Of a stretch of DNA of 64,000 nucleotides, positions 48,062-56,607 are shown one piece after another (position 1 is the stretch's first letter; each line of letters opens with the position of its first letter). The stretch is from positions 124,001 through 188,000 of the forward strand of contig JAEYRH010000006.1 of NCBI GenBank assembly GCA_023435705.1. The letters are read 5' to 3'. The notes below the pieces were generated by a model. That model did not search any database and was not told the DNA's origin. It worked only from the letters and a program-made list of their open reading frames with translations. Origin of the DNA: Bacillota bacterium (GTDB lineage: Bacteria; Bacillota; Clostridia; Christensenellales; UMGS416). Made by a program: the position numbers and the translations under genes.

Positions 48062-48370
48062 ATGAAATTTGAATTTGAATCGGAGGGAACCAAAATGGAC
48101 GAGAACAAGGAAAAAAAGCACAGCGATATCCCTGTGAAGGAAATCGGCGAACTGCTGGACGAGGTTTCCACCAAGCTGCCCAAGCTGCTGGAAGGCATCC
48201 AGAAGAGCTATTATTCGGTGGAAAACGGTGTGAATGCCGGCCGCTCCATTGGCGCTTTCTACAAGGAACTCATTGAGGCTGGCATGCCCAATGATGTGGT
48301 GCTGCGCCTGACCGAGCGCTTTATGGTCTCGGTGAAAGACCTGTCTGATCTTGCCCGTAAAGACGACTGA
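48062..48370 (+). CDS. Small soluble protein of the ECF operon, with a C-terminal motif shared with the next gene
   Basis: A 102-residue, charged protein of unknown function. The N-terminal third is Lys/Glu-rich; then comes a helical part (IGELLDEVSTKLPKLLEGIQ), and the C-terminus EAGMPNDVVLRLTERFMVSV followed by KDLSDLARK. This last stretch resembles AAGVPLDAARRLSNRYKVGL-RDLAGI in the next protein. Two starts each have a binding site: ATG 48062 (AGGAG, 9 bases) and ATG 48095 (GGAGG, 8 bases), giving 102 or 91 residues. Third gene of the sigma operon. Confidence 0.78.
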   Translation: MKFEFESEGTKMDENKEKKHSDIPVKEIGELLDEVSTKLPKLLEGIQKSYYSVENGVNAGRSIGAFYKELIEAGMPNDVVLRLTERFMVSVKDLSDLARKDD

Positions 48371-48379
48371 GGCCTGGCT

Positions 48380-48628
48380 ATGGCGCAAAGTATGATAACG
48401 CGAAAGCCAAACGCCATTCTTGGGTTCATCAAAGCTGTCTGGGTATTGCTCGTGATGCTGGTGATGCTTCCTGTGTGGCTGATTCGGGGCGCCGTGACGC
48501 GGGCCAGGTTTCGCGCTGAGCTCCGGGCGGCCGGTGTGCCGTTGGATGCTGCGCGCAGGCTGTCAAACCGTTATAAGGTTGGCTTGCGCGATTTGGCCGG
48601 CATCCGTGTGCCGCTTAAGCAACAGTAA
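48380..48628 (+). CDS. Small membrane-anchored protein of the ECF operon
   Basis: An 82-residue protein with one strong membrane helix (ILGFIKAVWVLLVMLVMLPV, residues about 13-35), an Arg-rich flank (RGAVTRARFRAELR) placing the C-terminus in the cytoplasm, and a C-terminal motif AAGVPLDAARRLSNRYKVGL shared with the preceding protein. I do not recognise the family. It starts 9 bases after the previous stop with GAGG upstream, and the operon ends at the terminator 48644-48670. Confidence 0.75.
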   Translation: MAQSMITRKPNAILGFIKAVWVLLVMLVMLPVWLIRGAVTRARFRAELRAAGVPLDAARRLSNRYKVGLRDLAGIRVPLKQQ

Positions 48629-48643
48629 AAGGAACTGTGAAAG

Positions 48644-48670
48644 CAACCCAGGGTTTTGCCCCTGGGTTGT
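48644..48670 (+). terminator. Terminator of the ECF sigma operon
   Basis: 10-bp stem CAACCCAGGG (48644-48653) / CCCTGGGTTG (48660-48669), loop TTTTGC; only a weak T-run follows. Confidence 0.75.
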
Positions 48671-48693
48671 ATCATGCATGCCGTATATTCAGG

Positions 48694-48722
48694 TTGAATA
48701 TTGTCATTTTTTAGGGTATGAT
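48694..48722 (+). promoter_or_regulatory. Promoter of the histidine kinase operon
   Basis: TTGAAT (48694-48699), 17-base spacer, TATGAT (48717-48722). Confidence 0.65.
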
Positions 48723-48806
48723 AAGTATAGGATGCTATACGATCACGCTTTCTGTCTAGTGAGCTAATGATTGAGATTCTGGCCGCCCGGCCGGACTGGA
48801 GCGCGT

Positions 48807-50885
48807 ATGACAGACAACATCGTCATGGGGCTCATCTACAACGCCGCGTTGCTGCTCTCGCTCAGCATTGTTTATCAGATTGGCTATTACATTCCACCCA
48901 AGTATCAAAAGTTTACACCATATCTCAATGGCATTTTGATTGCGGCCGTAGGTCTTTGCTTGATGACGTTTCCGTTCAAGATGGAGACCGGCGTAATCTT
49001 TGACACTCGCACCATCCTTCTTGGCGTAACCGCGCTGATCTTTGGTGGGGTTCCCGTTACGATCGCCGGGGTTGTCATGGCTGTTTACCGCATCTTGCTC
49101 GGCGGTGAAGGCGTGATGATGGGCGTTGCCTCCATTTTTATATCTGCCATCATCGGCTTGGTTTGGCGTAAGCGTGGTATGCTGAACAAGTGGAAGAGCA
49201 AATGGGTCAGCCTGTATCTGCTTGGCATCGATATCCACGTGGGCATGCTTGCCTGCACGCTGCTGTTGCCTTGGGCGAAGACGCTGAGCGTGCTTGCTGG
49301 GATCGCCTTTCCTGTGATGGTGATCTACCCTCTGGCTACCGTGATCCTTGCCATGCTTTTATTCACACAAAAGGAACGGATTGAGTCGCATCTTCGGATC
49401 GCCGAGGCAGAAGCTAAATATAAAAGCTTGTTTGATAACAATCATGCCATTATGATGCTCTATGACCCTGCTGATTACCGTATCTTCGATGTCAACCAGG
49501 CTGCATGCGATTTTTACGGGTGGCCCCAGGATGTTCTGAAGCAGATGTCGGTGCATCAAATCAATGTAACACCGGAAGAAGACACTTGGCTGGAAATGAA
49601 AACAGCTGATCAGGAAGGTAGACAGTATTATCTTTTTCAACACCGCAAGGCAAGTGGCGAAATCGTAGATGTGGAAGTTTATAGCGGGTATATCCTTCTG
49701 GAAGGCAAGCAACTGGTATATTCCATTGTACACGATGTATCCAACCGCATGGCGTCCGAAAAAGCTCGGATTGCCAGTGAGAATCGCTTCCGCCTGCTGG
49801 TGGAGGGCGCGCCGGATGCCATTCTCATCCAGACTGACTACAGATTTGCTTATGTCAATAAAGCGGCTGTGGAAATGTTTGGAGCCAATCACGCGGATCA
49901 ACTCATCGGCATGCCGGTGATGGAACGCTTCCACCCTGATAGTCACTCTGTCATTCAACGCAGGATTTATCAGCTCAATTACTGGAAAATGAGAGTTCAG
50001 CCCAATGAGGAAATCTTTGTACGAATGGACGGCACTCCAGTGGACGTGGAGGTCTCCGCTGTGCCGATCCATTATAATGGTAAAGACGGTGCGATTGTGT
50101 ATGCCCGTGACATCAGCGAGCGTAAAAAGATGGAGGTTGCCCGTCGGGAGCTGGAGGCCCAGATGCGCCAGCAGCAAAAGCTGGAGGCAATAGGCACGTT
50201 GGCCGGTGGTGTGGCTCATGAGATCAACAACCCCATCAATGGTATCATGAATTACGCAGACCTGATCCTGAACTCATCGGATTCCGATGTGCGGCAATTG
50301 GAGTATGCCCGTGAGATCATCCATGAGACCAAGCGTGTTTCGGTGATTGTGAAGAACCTGCTGCAATTCTCCAGGCATGAAAAACAATCCCACAGTTATG
50401 CCAGCATATATGACATTGTCAACCAGACGATTTCGCTGATCAAGACGATCGTCCGCAAGGATCAGATTGAGCTGGAGATCGACATGGAAGAGGGCTTGCC
50501 GGACATCAAGTGCCGCAGCCAGCAGATCCAACAGGTGTTGATGAACCTGATGACCAACGCGAGAGACGCCTTGAATGAACGGTATCAGGGCTACCACGAA
50601 AACAAGGTGATGAAGCTATCTTGTCATCAGTTTGAGCAAGATGGCAGGCGTTGGCTCCGTATCGTCCTTGAAGATCATGGCGCTGGTATCGCAGACGATG
50701 TGAAAGAGAAAATATTCGAACCGTTCTTTTCCACCAAGCCCAAGGAAATTGGAACGGGACTGGGTCTCTCCATCAGTTACGGCATTGTGAAGGATCATCA
50801 TGGCACGCTTTCGCTCAACACCTTGCATGGGGAGAAGACGGAGGCGATCCTGGTGCTTCCGGTGGACAATGGCTGGACGTTGTAG
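48807..50885 (+). CDS. Membrane sensor histidine kinase (5TMR-PAS-PAS-HisKA-HATPase)
   Basis: A 692-residue sensor kinase. Residues about 5-190 hold six or so membrane helices with a LytS-like 5TMR core (TGVIFDTRTILLGVTALIFG, GVPVTIAGVVMAVYRILLGG). Two PAS domains follow: about 205-320 (YKSLFDNNHAIMMLYDPADY, ending IVHDVSNR) and about 330-450 (LVEGAPDAILIQTDYRFAYV, ending YARDISERKK). The phospho-acceptor is His471 in GGVAHEINNPINGIMN, and the ATP domain has NLMTNARDAL (N box), EDHGAGI (G1), FFSTKPKEIGTGLGLSI (F and G2). The start at 48807 follows CTGGAG. Pairs with the HD-GYP regulator 17 bases downstream; the signal is unknown. Confidence 0.95.
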   Translation: MTDNIVMGLIYNAALLLSLSIVYQIGYYIPPKYQKFTPYLNGILIAAVGLCLMTFPFKMETGVIFDTRTILLGVTALIFGGVPVTIAGVVMAVYRILLGGEGVMMGVASIFISAIIGLVWRKRGMLNKWKSKWVSLYLLGIDIHVGMLACTLLLPWAKTLSVLAGIAFPVMVIYPLATVILAMLLFTQKERIESHLRIAEAEAKYKSLFDNNHAIMMLYDPADYRIFDVNQAACDFYGWPQDVLKQMSVHQINVTPEEDTWLEMKTADQEGRQYYLFQHRKASGEIVDVEVYSGYILLEGKQLVYSIVHDVSNRMASEKARIASENRFRLLVEGAPDAILIQTDYRFAYVNKAAVEMFGANHADQLIGMPVMERFHPDSHSVIQRRIYQLNYWKMRVQPNEEIFVRMDGTPVDVEVSAVPIHYNGKDGAIVYARDISERKKMEVARRELEAQMRQQQKLEAIGTLAGGVAHEINNPINGIMNYADLILNSSDSDVRQLEYAREIIHETKRVSVIVKNLLQFSRHEKQSHSYASIYDIVNQTISLIKTIVRKDQIELEIDMEEGLPDIKCRSQQIQQVLMNLMTNARDALNERYQGYHENKVMKLSCHQFEQDGRRWLRIVLEDHGAGIADDVKEKIFEPFFSTKPKEIGTGLGLSISYGIVKDHHGTLSLNTLHGEKTEAILVLPVDNGWTL

Positions 50886-50902
50886 AATCGCGGAGGGAAG
50901 AT

Positions 50903-51985
50903 ATGAGCAGGATTTTGATTGTCGACGACGAGAGAAGCATTCGCCTCACGCTTTGCGAGTTCCTGCGCCAGGAGGGTTATGAGGCGGATTGCGCGGAAGA
51001 TGTGCCGGCGGCCAGCAGAATGATGGAGGATTCCAATTACGACGTTGTTGTGTCTGACATCATCATGCCAAGGGTTTCCGGCATGGAGCTCCTGAGCATC
51101 GTGAGGGCCAAATCCAAGGATATCCAGTATATCGTGATGACTGGCGAGCCTTCGGTGGACACGGCAATCTCCTCTGTGCAGCAAGGAGCCAATGATTATC
51201 TGGTCAAGCCCATCACCCGGGAGGCATTTCTGAAGGCAGTGCGGTCCGCAGCGCTGGTCAAGGAGCTCACAGACCAAAAGACAGCCCTGGAGCAAGCGAA
51301 CCAGGCTTATCAACGCAACCTGGAGCATATTGTAGAGCTTCGCACCAACGAATTGCAAAACGCAATGCAGAGCATTGTGTCGTTGCTCACCTCCGTGGTG
51401 GAAGCCCGTGATCCCTATACCGCCGGCCACCAACGGCGGGTGGGCAACCTTTCGGCTGCCATTGCTGCCAAAATGGGGCTGGACAACAAAACCGCGCGTA
51501 TGCTGCGGATCATCGGCTATATTCACGACATTGGCAAGATCTCAGTACCAACGGAGATCTTATCCAAGCCTGGCAAGCTCAACGGGTTGGAACGTGCGCT
51601 GATCCAAAACCACCCGACTGCCAGCTATGAAATGATGATGCGGGTTGATCTGCCCGATGTGATTGGCAAAACGCTTTTTCAGCACCATGAGCGCTGTGAC
51701 GGCAGCGGATACCCACAGGGTCTGACAAAGGAGCATCTCACTTTGGAAGCCCAGATCATCATGGTCGCCGATGTGGTGGAAGCGATGATGTCGCACCGGC
51801 CCTATCGGCCCGCACTTGGCATTGATGCAGCGATGGAGGAGATCCGGACAAACAGTGGCACGCTGTATAGTCCGGATGTTGTGGATGCTTGCTCTGCACT
51901 GTTTGAAGAGGATCAATATCAAATAGAGGATTGTGAATACGAGATCCACTTCCCGCTGATGAAGCACAAGCCTCCTCATGCATAA
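50903..51985 (+). CDS. Response regulator with HD-GYP domain
   Basis: A 360-residue two-component output protein. The receiver domain spans residues 1-120 with acidic pocket DDE, phospho-acceptor Asp52 in VVVSDIIMP, Thr in VMTGEPS and Lys in YLVKPIT. A coiled linker (about 125-160) leads to the HD-GYP domain, with His208-Asp209 in YIHDIGKISVP, and HHERCDGSGYPQGL carrying the HHE and GYP signature. HD-GYP domains hydrolyse cyclic-di-GMP. Ribosome binding site GGAGGG. Cotranscribed with the kinase; the terminator at 52011-52050 follows. Confidence 0.95.
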   Translation: MSRILIVDDERSIRLTLCEFLRQEGYEADCAEDVPAASRMMEDSNYDVVVSDIIMPRVSGMELLSIVRAKSKDIQYIVMTGEPSVDTAISSVQQGANDYLVKPITREAFLKAVRSAALVKELTDQKTALEQANQAYQRNLEHIVELRTNELQNAMQSIVSLLTSVVEARDPYTAGHQRRVGNLSAAIAAKMGLDNKTARMLRIIGYIHDIGKISVPTEILSKPGKLNGLERALIQNHPTASYEMMMRVDLPDVIGKTLFQHHERCDGSGYPQGLTKEHLTLEAQIIMVADVVEAMMSHRPYRPALGIDAAMEEIRTNSGTLYSPDVVDACSALFEEDQYQIEDCEYEIHFPLMKHKPPHA

Positions 51986-52010
51986 GTCGATGCATCTGGA
52001 TAAAACGTTC

Positions 52011-52050
52011 GGGTTTCCGCCTGATGAAGGCGGGAACCCATTTATTTTTT
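52011..52050 (+). terminator. Terminator of the two-component operon
   Basis: 12-bp stem GGGTTTCCGCCT (52011-52022) / AGGCGGGAACCC (52028-52039) with one G-U pair, then ATTTATTTTTTT. Confidence 0.88.
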
Positions 52051-52113
52051 TAGATTAACATCATAAAAGGCGAACAAAAAAAGAAAAAATCAACAAATAG
52101 TTCTTATTTATTC

Positions 52114-52142
52114 TTGATTGGCTGTGTGTATTCTGTTATGAT
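52114..52142 (+). promoter_or_regulatory. Promoter of the purine operon
   Basis: TTGATT (52114-52119), 17-base spacer, TATGAT (52137-52142). The leader to purE is only about 35 bases, so no purine riboswitch fits. Confidence 0.7.
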
Positions 52143-52182
52143 TGCACCATACTCACATTGGTATAATCATGGAGGACAGATG

Positions 52183-52668
52183 ATGCCGAAGGTGGCAGTG
52201 ATCATGGGCAGCGGTTCAGACATGCCCGCGTTGGAAGCGGGAGTCAACCGCTTACTTACATTTGGTATCGAAGCTGATGTGCGGATTATGTCAGCACACC
52301 GCACGCCAGATCGCGCCGCCGAGTTTGCAAAAAGAGCTGCCGCCGATGGTTACGACGCCATCATCGCAGCAGCCGGCAAGGCGGCCCATTTGCCCGGAGT
52401 GCTGGCGGCATTCACCACATTGCCGGTGATTGGTATCCCAATGAAATCAAGCTTTATGGATGGCATGGATTCGTTGCTGTCCATCGTGCAGATGCCCGCC
52501 GGCGTGCCGGTGGCCACTGTTGGGGTGGACGCCTCAGAAAACGCTGCAATTCTGGCCGCCCAGATGCTGGCGTTGCGTTATCCTGAACTGAGCGTAAAAC
52601 TGGCTTCGTTCAAAAGCGACATGGCTCAAAAAGTGATAGAGGCTGACGAAAAGCTGGAGAGGAGATAA
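52183..52668 (+). CDS. purE: N5-carboxyaminoimidazole ribonucleotide mutase
   Basis: A 161-residue PurE that moves the carboxyl group of N5-CAIR to give CAIR (or carboxylates AIR directly in class II). Motifs: VIMGSGSDMPALEAG, IMSAHRTPDRAAEFA (the SAHR loop), and AAGKAAHLPGVLAAFTTLPV. AAGKAAHL instead of the AAGGAAHL of class I enzymes, and the absence of a purK here, suggest a check for the class II, bicarbonate-using type. The start at 52183 lies 7 bases after GGAGG. First gene of the operon. Confidence 0.94.
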   Translation: MPKVAVIMGSGSDMPALEAGVNRLLTFGIEADVRIMSAHRTPDRAAEFAKRAAADGYDAIIAAAGKAAHLPGVLAAFTTLPVIGIPMKSSFMDGMDSLLSIVQMPAGVPVATVGVDASENAAILAAQMLALRYPELSVKLASFKSDMAQKVIEADEKLERR

Positions 52669-52672
52669 CCCC

Positions 52673-53389
52673 ATGGTGCAAAAGATGGAGCAGCTCTACG
52701 AGGGGAAAGCCAAGAAAGTATTCGCCACCGACAATCCTGATTATGTGATTGTCTCCTACAAAGACGACGCCACGGCGTTCAACGGCCTGAAGCGCGGCAC
52801 CATTGTGGGCAAGGGCGTTGTAAACAACGTGGTGTCCAATCACCTGTTTCAGATGCTGGAAAGCAAGGGAATCCCCACCCACTATGTGGAGCAATTGAGC
52901 GAACGGGAGACTGTGGTTAAAAAGGTAACCATCGTGCCGGTGGAAGTGATCGTGCGCAACATCGCCGCCGGTTCTCTGAGCAAACGCCTGGGCCTGCCGG
53001 AGGGCCAGAAGCTCGCCAAGACCGTGCTGGAGTATAGTTACAAGAACGACGAGCTGGGCGACCCGATGATCAACGACTACCACATTGCCGCTATGAAACT
53101 GGCCACGCCAGAAGAGATGGCAAAGATCGCCGAATATTCCTTCATGGTGAATGACATTCTTTCCGCCTATCTCATGGAATCCAATATTGAGCTGATCGAT
53201 TTCAAGCTGGAATTTGGCCGGTTCCACGGCCAGATCATATTGGCAGATGAAATATCTCCCGACACATGCCGGTTCTGGGATACCACCACCGGCCAGAAGC
53301 TGGATAAGGACCGTTTCCGCCGCGACCTGGGCGACGTGGAGGAAGCCTATCAGGAAGTGCTCCATCGCCTGATGGGCGGAAAGGCATAG
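52673..53389 (+). CDS. purC: Phosphoribosylaminoimidazole-succinocarboxamide synthase
   Basis: A 238-residue SAICAR synthetase joining CAIR and aspartate with ATP. Typical segments: QLYEGKAKKVFATDNPDYVI, VSYKDDATAFNG, KVTIVPVEVIVRNIAAGSLS, ELIDFKLEFGRFHGQIILAD and EISPDTCRFWD. Length is normal for the bacterial monofunctional enzyme. AGGAG lies about 7 bases before the ATG, and the gene starts 4 bases after purE. Confidence 0.97.
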   Translation: MVQKMEQLYEGKAKKVFATDNPDYVIVSYKDDATAFNGLKRGTIVGKGVVNNVVSNHLFQMLESKGIPTHYVEQLSERETVVKKVTIVPVEVIVRNIAAGSLSKRLGLPEGQKLAKTVLEYSYKNDELGDPMINDYHIAAMKLATPEEMAKIAEYSFMVNDILSAYLMESNIELIDFKLEFGRFHGQIILADEISPDTCRFWDTTTGQKLDKDRFRRDLGDVEEAYQEVLHRLMGGKA

Positions 53390-53390
53390 C

Positions 53391-54797
53391 ATGAAAGCGC
53401 TTTGCCCTTATCACCGTCTAAAGCCCTGGAACGACGTAATGCCTGAGGAATGCGGCATTGTGGGCATCTTTAACGACAGCGGCACGCCTGTGGGCGAAGC
53501 GCTGTATTACGGCCTGTATGCCCTGCAGCACCGTGGCCAGGAGAGCGCCGGCATGGCCCTTTCTGATGGCCGCGAGATCAAGAGTCACAAAGCCATGGGC
53601 CTGGTCAATGAGGTGTTTGGGGAAGAGGAGACCATGACCCGCCTGGGGCAGGGTCATCTTGGAATTGGCCATGTGCGTTATTCCACCTGTGGCGCCAGCG
53701 AGCTCACCAACTCTCAGCCGCTTGTGGTGCGCTACAGCGAGGGCACAATTGCACTGGCTCACAACGGCAACCTCGTAAATGCCGAATCACTTCGCCGTGA
53801 GCTGGAAGCCCAGGGAAACATCTTTCAGACTACGTTGGACACCGAAATTATTGCCTCAATCATCGCCCGTAAGGGTGGTGACATCATTGAAGCCATCAAA
53901 TTTGCGATGCAGCAGGTCAAGGGCAGCTACGGCCTGGTCATCATGACGAAGGACAAACTGATTGGAGTGCGCGATCCGCTGGGCATCCGCCCCCTGGCGC
54001 TAGGCCGTGTCGGCGACGCCTACGTGGTAGCCAGCGAGTCCTGTGCGTTTGACGCTGTTGGCGCTGAGTTCATCCGCGATGTGCGGCCCGGTGAGATCAT
54101 TGTGGTTGATCAGGATGGTCTCAAGTCCATCCGTACTGAGATCCCGCTGGAAAGCAAGCTCTGCATTTTTGAGTTCGTTTATTTTGCCCGCACCGACAGT
54201 GTGATCGATGGCATCAGTGCTTATCAAGCCCGTGAAAACGCTGGAAGATTGCTGGCTCGCCGCTTCCCGGTTGAGGCCGACCTTGTGTCCGGCGTGCCCG
54301 ATTCGGCTATCACCGCCGCAATTGGTTATGCCAAGGAATCGGGTATTCCCTATGGCGAGAGCCTGGCCAAGAACCGCTATGTGGGCCGCACGTTCATCCA
54401 GCCCCAGCAGCAAAAACGCGAAAACGGTGTGAAAATCAAATTGAATGCTCTCCGACGCAACGTGCAGGGTAAGCGCGTGGTGCTGCTTGATGACAGCATC
54501 GTGCGCGGCACCACCAGTCGCAAGATCGTGGAGATGCTGCGAATGGCAGGCGCCAAGGAAGTGCACATGCGCGTGAGCTCACCGCCAGTGCGGTTCCCGT
54601 GTTATTTTGGCATTGACACACCCAACTCTGATCAACTGATTGGTGCGAACCACTCCATCGAAGAGATCCGCAAGATCATTGGAGCCGACAGCCTGGAGTA
54701 CCTGAGCCTTGGCGATTTGATGAAAACCGTGGAGGGCTCCGGATGCGGGTTTTGCACAGGGTGCTTTGACGGGAAATATCCGGTCGAGGTTGGCTAA
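53391..54797 (+). CDS. purF: Amidophosphoribosyltransferase
   Basis: A 468-residue enzyme for the first committed step: PRPP plus glutamine to phosphoribosylamine. The N-terminal nucleophile is Cys21 in EECGIVGIF, after a 20-residue propeptide expected to be cleaved off. The glutaminase domain has GHVRYSTCGAS and LAHNGNLVN; the PRTase domain has VVLLDDSIVRGTTSRKIVE. Fe-S ligand Cys residues of the Bacillus type are present (SKLCIFEF, FPCYFGID, GCGFCTGC). It starts one base after the purC stop, with GGAAAGG upstream. Confidence 0.97.
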   Translation: MKALCPYHRLKPWNDVMPEECGIVGIFNDSGTPVGEALYYGLYALQHRGQESAGMALSDGREIKSHKAMGLVNEVFGEEETMTRLGQGHLGIGHVRYSTCGASELTNSQPLVVRYSEGTIALAHNGNLVNAESLRRELEAQGNIFQTTLDTEIIASIIARKGGDIIEAIKFAMQQVKGSYGLVIMTKDKLIGVRDPLGIRPLALGRVGDAYVVASESCAFDAVGAEFIRDVRPGEIIVVDQDGLKSIRTEIPLESKLCIFEFVYFARTDSVIDGISAYQARENAGRLLARRFPVEADLVSGVPDSAITAAIGYAKESGIPYGESLAKNRYVGRTFIQPQQQKRENGVKIKLNALRRNVQGKRVVLLDDSIVRGTTSRKIVEMLRMAGAKEVHMRVSSPPVRFPCYFGIDTPNSDQLIGANHSIEEIRKIIGADSLEYLSLGDLMKTVEGSGCGFCTGCFDGKYPVEVG

Positions 54798-54821
54798 ATT
54801 CCTCTACGCGAATCATATATC

Positions 54822-54936
54822 AACTCCCTCTGCCTGCTTTCGCAGGCACCTCCCTCGATAGGGAGGCAAGTTGAACTCTGAACGAGCTGAACTTGTCCCC
54901 CTCTTGAGGGGGATGTCGCAAAGCGACAGGGGGAGT
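54822..54936. repeat. Repeat family A, copy 3
   Basis: Left end AACTCCCTCTGCC with hairpin GCCTGC-TTTC-GCAGGC, CCTCCCTCGATAGGGAGG, centre, CCCCCTCTTGAGGGGG, hairpin GTCGCAAAGCGAC, right end AGGGGGAGT. About 115 bases, within the purine operon. Confidence 0.88.
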
Positions 54937-54952
54937 CTGGGAGGACTCACCC

Positions 54953-55978
54953 ATGGACTACAAACAAGCCGGTGTGGACGTTGAAGCAGGTTACGAGGCT
55001 GTCAGCCTTTACAAGCCGCACATCAGGCGCACAATGATCCCAGGCGTGCTGGGCGATGTGGGCTCCTTCGGAGGCTTCTTTTCGTTGGCGGCGTTTCAAG
55101 GCATGGAGGAGCCGGTGCTGGTCTCCGGCACCGATGGTGTGGGCACGAAGCTGAAGATCGCCTTCGCGATGGACAAGCATGACACCGTGGGCATAGACGC
55201 CGTGGCGATGTGCGTGAATGACATCATTTGCCAGGGAGCCAAGCCCCTGTTCTTCCTGGATTACCTGGCCACCGGCAAGCTGGATCCGAAGAAAGCTGCC
55301 GAGGTGGTGAAGGGCGTGGCCGAGGGCTGCGTGCAGGGCCAGTGCGCGCTGATCGGCGGTGAGACTGCCGAGATGCCGGGCTTCTATCCCGAGGGAGAGT
55401 ATGACCTGGCTGGCTTTGCCGTGGGCATTGTGGACCGCAAAAAGTCCATCACCGGCGCTTCCATCAAGCCCGGCGACATCCTCGTGGGCCTCGCCTCCTC
55501 CGGTGTGCATAGCAACGGCTTTTCTCTTTCCCGCAAGCTCCTTGGAGATACACCGGAAGCATTGAACCGATTCATTGCTGAGCTTGGCAGGACTGCTGGT
55601 GAAGAGCTCCTGGTGCCCACCCGCATCTATGTGAACACGATTCTGGAGCTCATTAAGGAATTTGAGCTCAAAGGCATCGCCCATATCACCGGCGGCGGCT
55701 TCATTGAAAACATCCCGCGCATCATCCCCGAAGGCCTGAAGGCCGTGATCCATGGCGGCAGCTGGGTGATCCCGCCGGTGTTCCAATACCTGCAAAAGCT
55801 GGGCAACATCTCTGACCGCTCAATCTATAACACCTATAACATGGGCATCGGCATGGTGCTGGCGGTTGATCCGGCTATTGCCGGTATCGTGGCCGAGCGG
55901 GCCACGGCCCTTGGCGACCGGGCTTACCTTATTGGCGAGGTGAAGGAAGGGCAGGGGGGCATCGAGCTGTGCCTGTGA
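54953..55978 (+). CDS. purM: Phosphoribosylformylglycinamidine cyclo-ligase
   Basis: A 341-residue AIR synthetase closing the imidazole ring from FGAM with ATP. Motifs: VLVSGTDGVGTKLKIAF (phosphate/ATP), DAVAMCVNDIICQGAKPLFF, ALIGGETAEMPGFYPEGEYD, LASSGVHSNGFSL and AHITGGGFIENIPR. Length normal. GGGAGG lies 8 bases before the ATG, next to a family A repeat that separates it from purF. Confidence 0.97.
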   Translation: MDYKQAGVDVEAGYEAVSLYKPHIRRTMIPGVLGDVGSFGGFFSLAAFQGMEEPVLVSGTDGVGTKLKIAFAMDKHDTVGIDAVAMCVNDIICQGAKPLFFLDYLATGKLDPKKAAEVVKGVAEGCVQGQCALIGGETAEMPGFYPEGEYDLAGFAVGIVDRKKSITGASIKPGDILVGLASSGVHSNGFSLSRKLLGDTPEALNRFIAELGRTAGEELLVPTRIYVNTILELIKEFELKGIAHITGGGFIENIPRIIPEGLKAVIHGGSWVIPPVFQYLQKLGNISDRSIYNTYNMGIGMVLAVDPAIAGIVAERATALGDRAYLIGEVKEGQGGIELCL

Positions 55979-56607
55979 AACGCATTGCCGTGTTTGCGAC
56001 CGGCGGCGGCACCAACTTCCAGGCGGTTATTGACGCCGTGGCGGATGGCCGCATCCCTGGCAAAATAGTGTGCCTGATCTACAACCGCAAGGCCGCCTAT
56101 GCCGCCGAGCGGGCCCGTCTGGCCGGCATCCCAGCCATCTATATCAACCGGAAAACAAGCCCCTCCCAAGAGGATTTTGAGGCCAGAATTCAGCAGACGC
56201 TGCGGCAATACGAAGCCGAAGTGCTCGTTTTAGCCGGATGGCTGGACATTTTAGGGTCAGAAACGGTAAAATATTACCAAAACCGAATTGTGAACACCCA
56301 CCCGGCGTTGATCCCTGCCTTTTGCGGCATGGGGATGTACGGCCACCATGTGCATGAGGCAGTGATTGCACATGGCGCAAAGGTGTCCGGCTGCACGATC
56401 CATCTGGTGGAAGAGGGTGTGGATACCGGCCCGATCATCTTCCAACAGGCCGTAGAAGTGCTCCCGGACGACACGGCAGACACGCTTGCCGCCCGCATCC
56501 TGCCACACGAGCACAGGCTGCTGGTGGAGGCGGTAAGGCTCATTTGTGAGGATCGGATTGTAGTGGAGGGGAGAAGGGTTGTTGTAACTCCCCCTGTCAC
56601 TTCGTGA
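55969..56607 (+). CDS. purN: Phosphoribosylglycinamide formyltransferase
   Basis: A 212-residue GAR transformylase that uses 10-formyl-tetrahydrofolate. Motifs: VFATGGGTNFQAVIDAV (GAR phosphate loop; usually SGxGSN), NTHPALIPAFCGMGMYG (catalytic Asn and His), and HLVEEGVDTGPIIFQQAV (Asp). The start is GTG at 55969, 9 bases after a G-run and overlapping the purM end by 10 bases. The last codons (TPPVTS plus TGA) are encoded by the left end of a family A repeat, so the natural C-terminus was probably changed. Confidence 0.95.
   Translation: MPVKRIAVFATGGGTNFQAVIDAVADGRIPGKIVCLIYNRKAAYAAERARLAGIPAIYINRKTSPSQEDFEARIQQTLRQYEAEVLVLAGWLDILGSETVKYYQNRIVNTHPALIPAFCGMGMYGHHVHEAVIAHGAKVSGCTIHLVEEGVDTGPIIFQQAVEVLPDDTADTLAARILPHEHRLLVEAVRLICEDRIVVEGRRVVVTPPVTS

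Noticed and set aside
52143..52182. Purine riboswitch before purE.
   Set aside because: Only about 35 bases separate the promoter and the start codon, and no guanine-aptamer core is visible.
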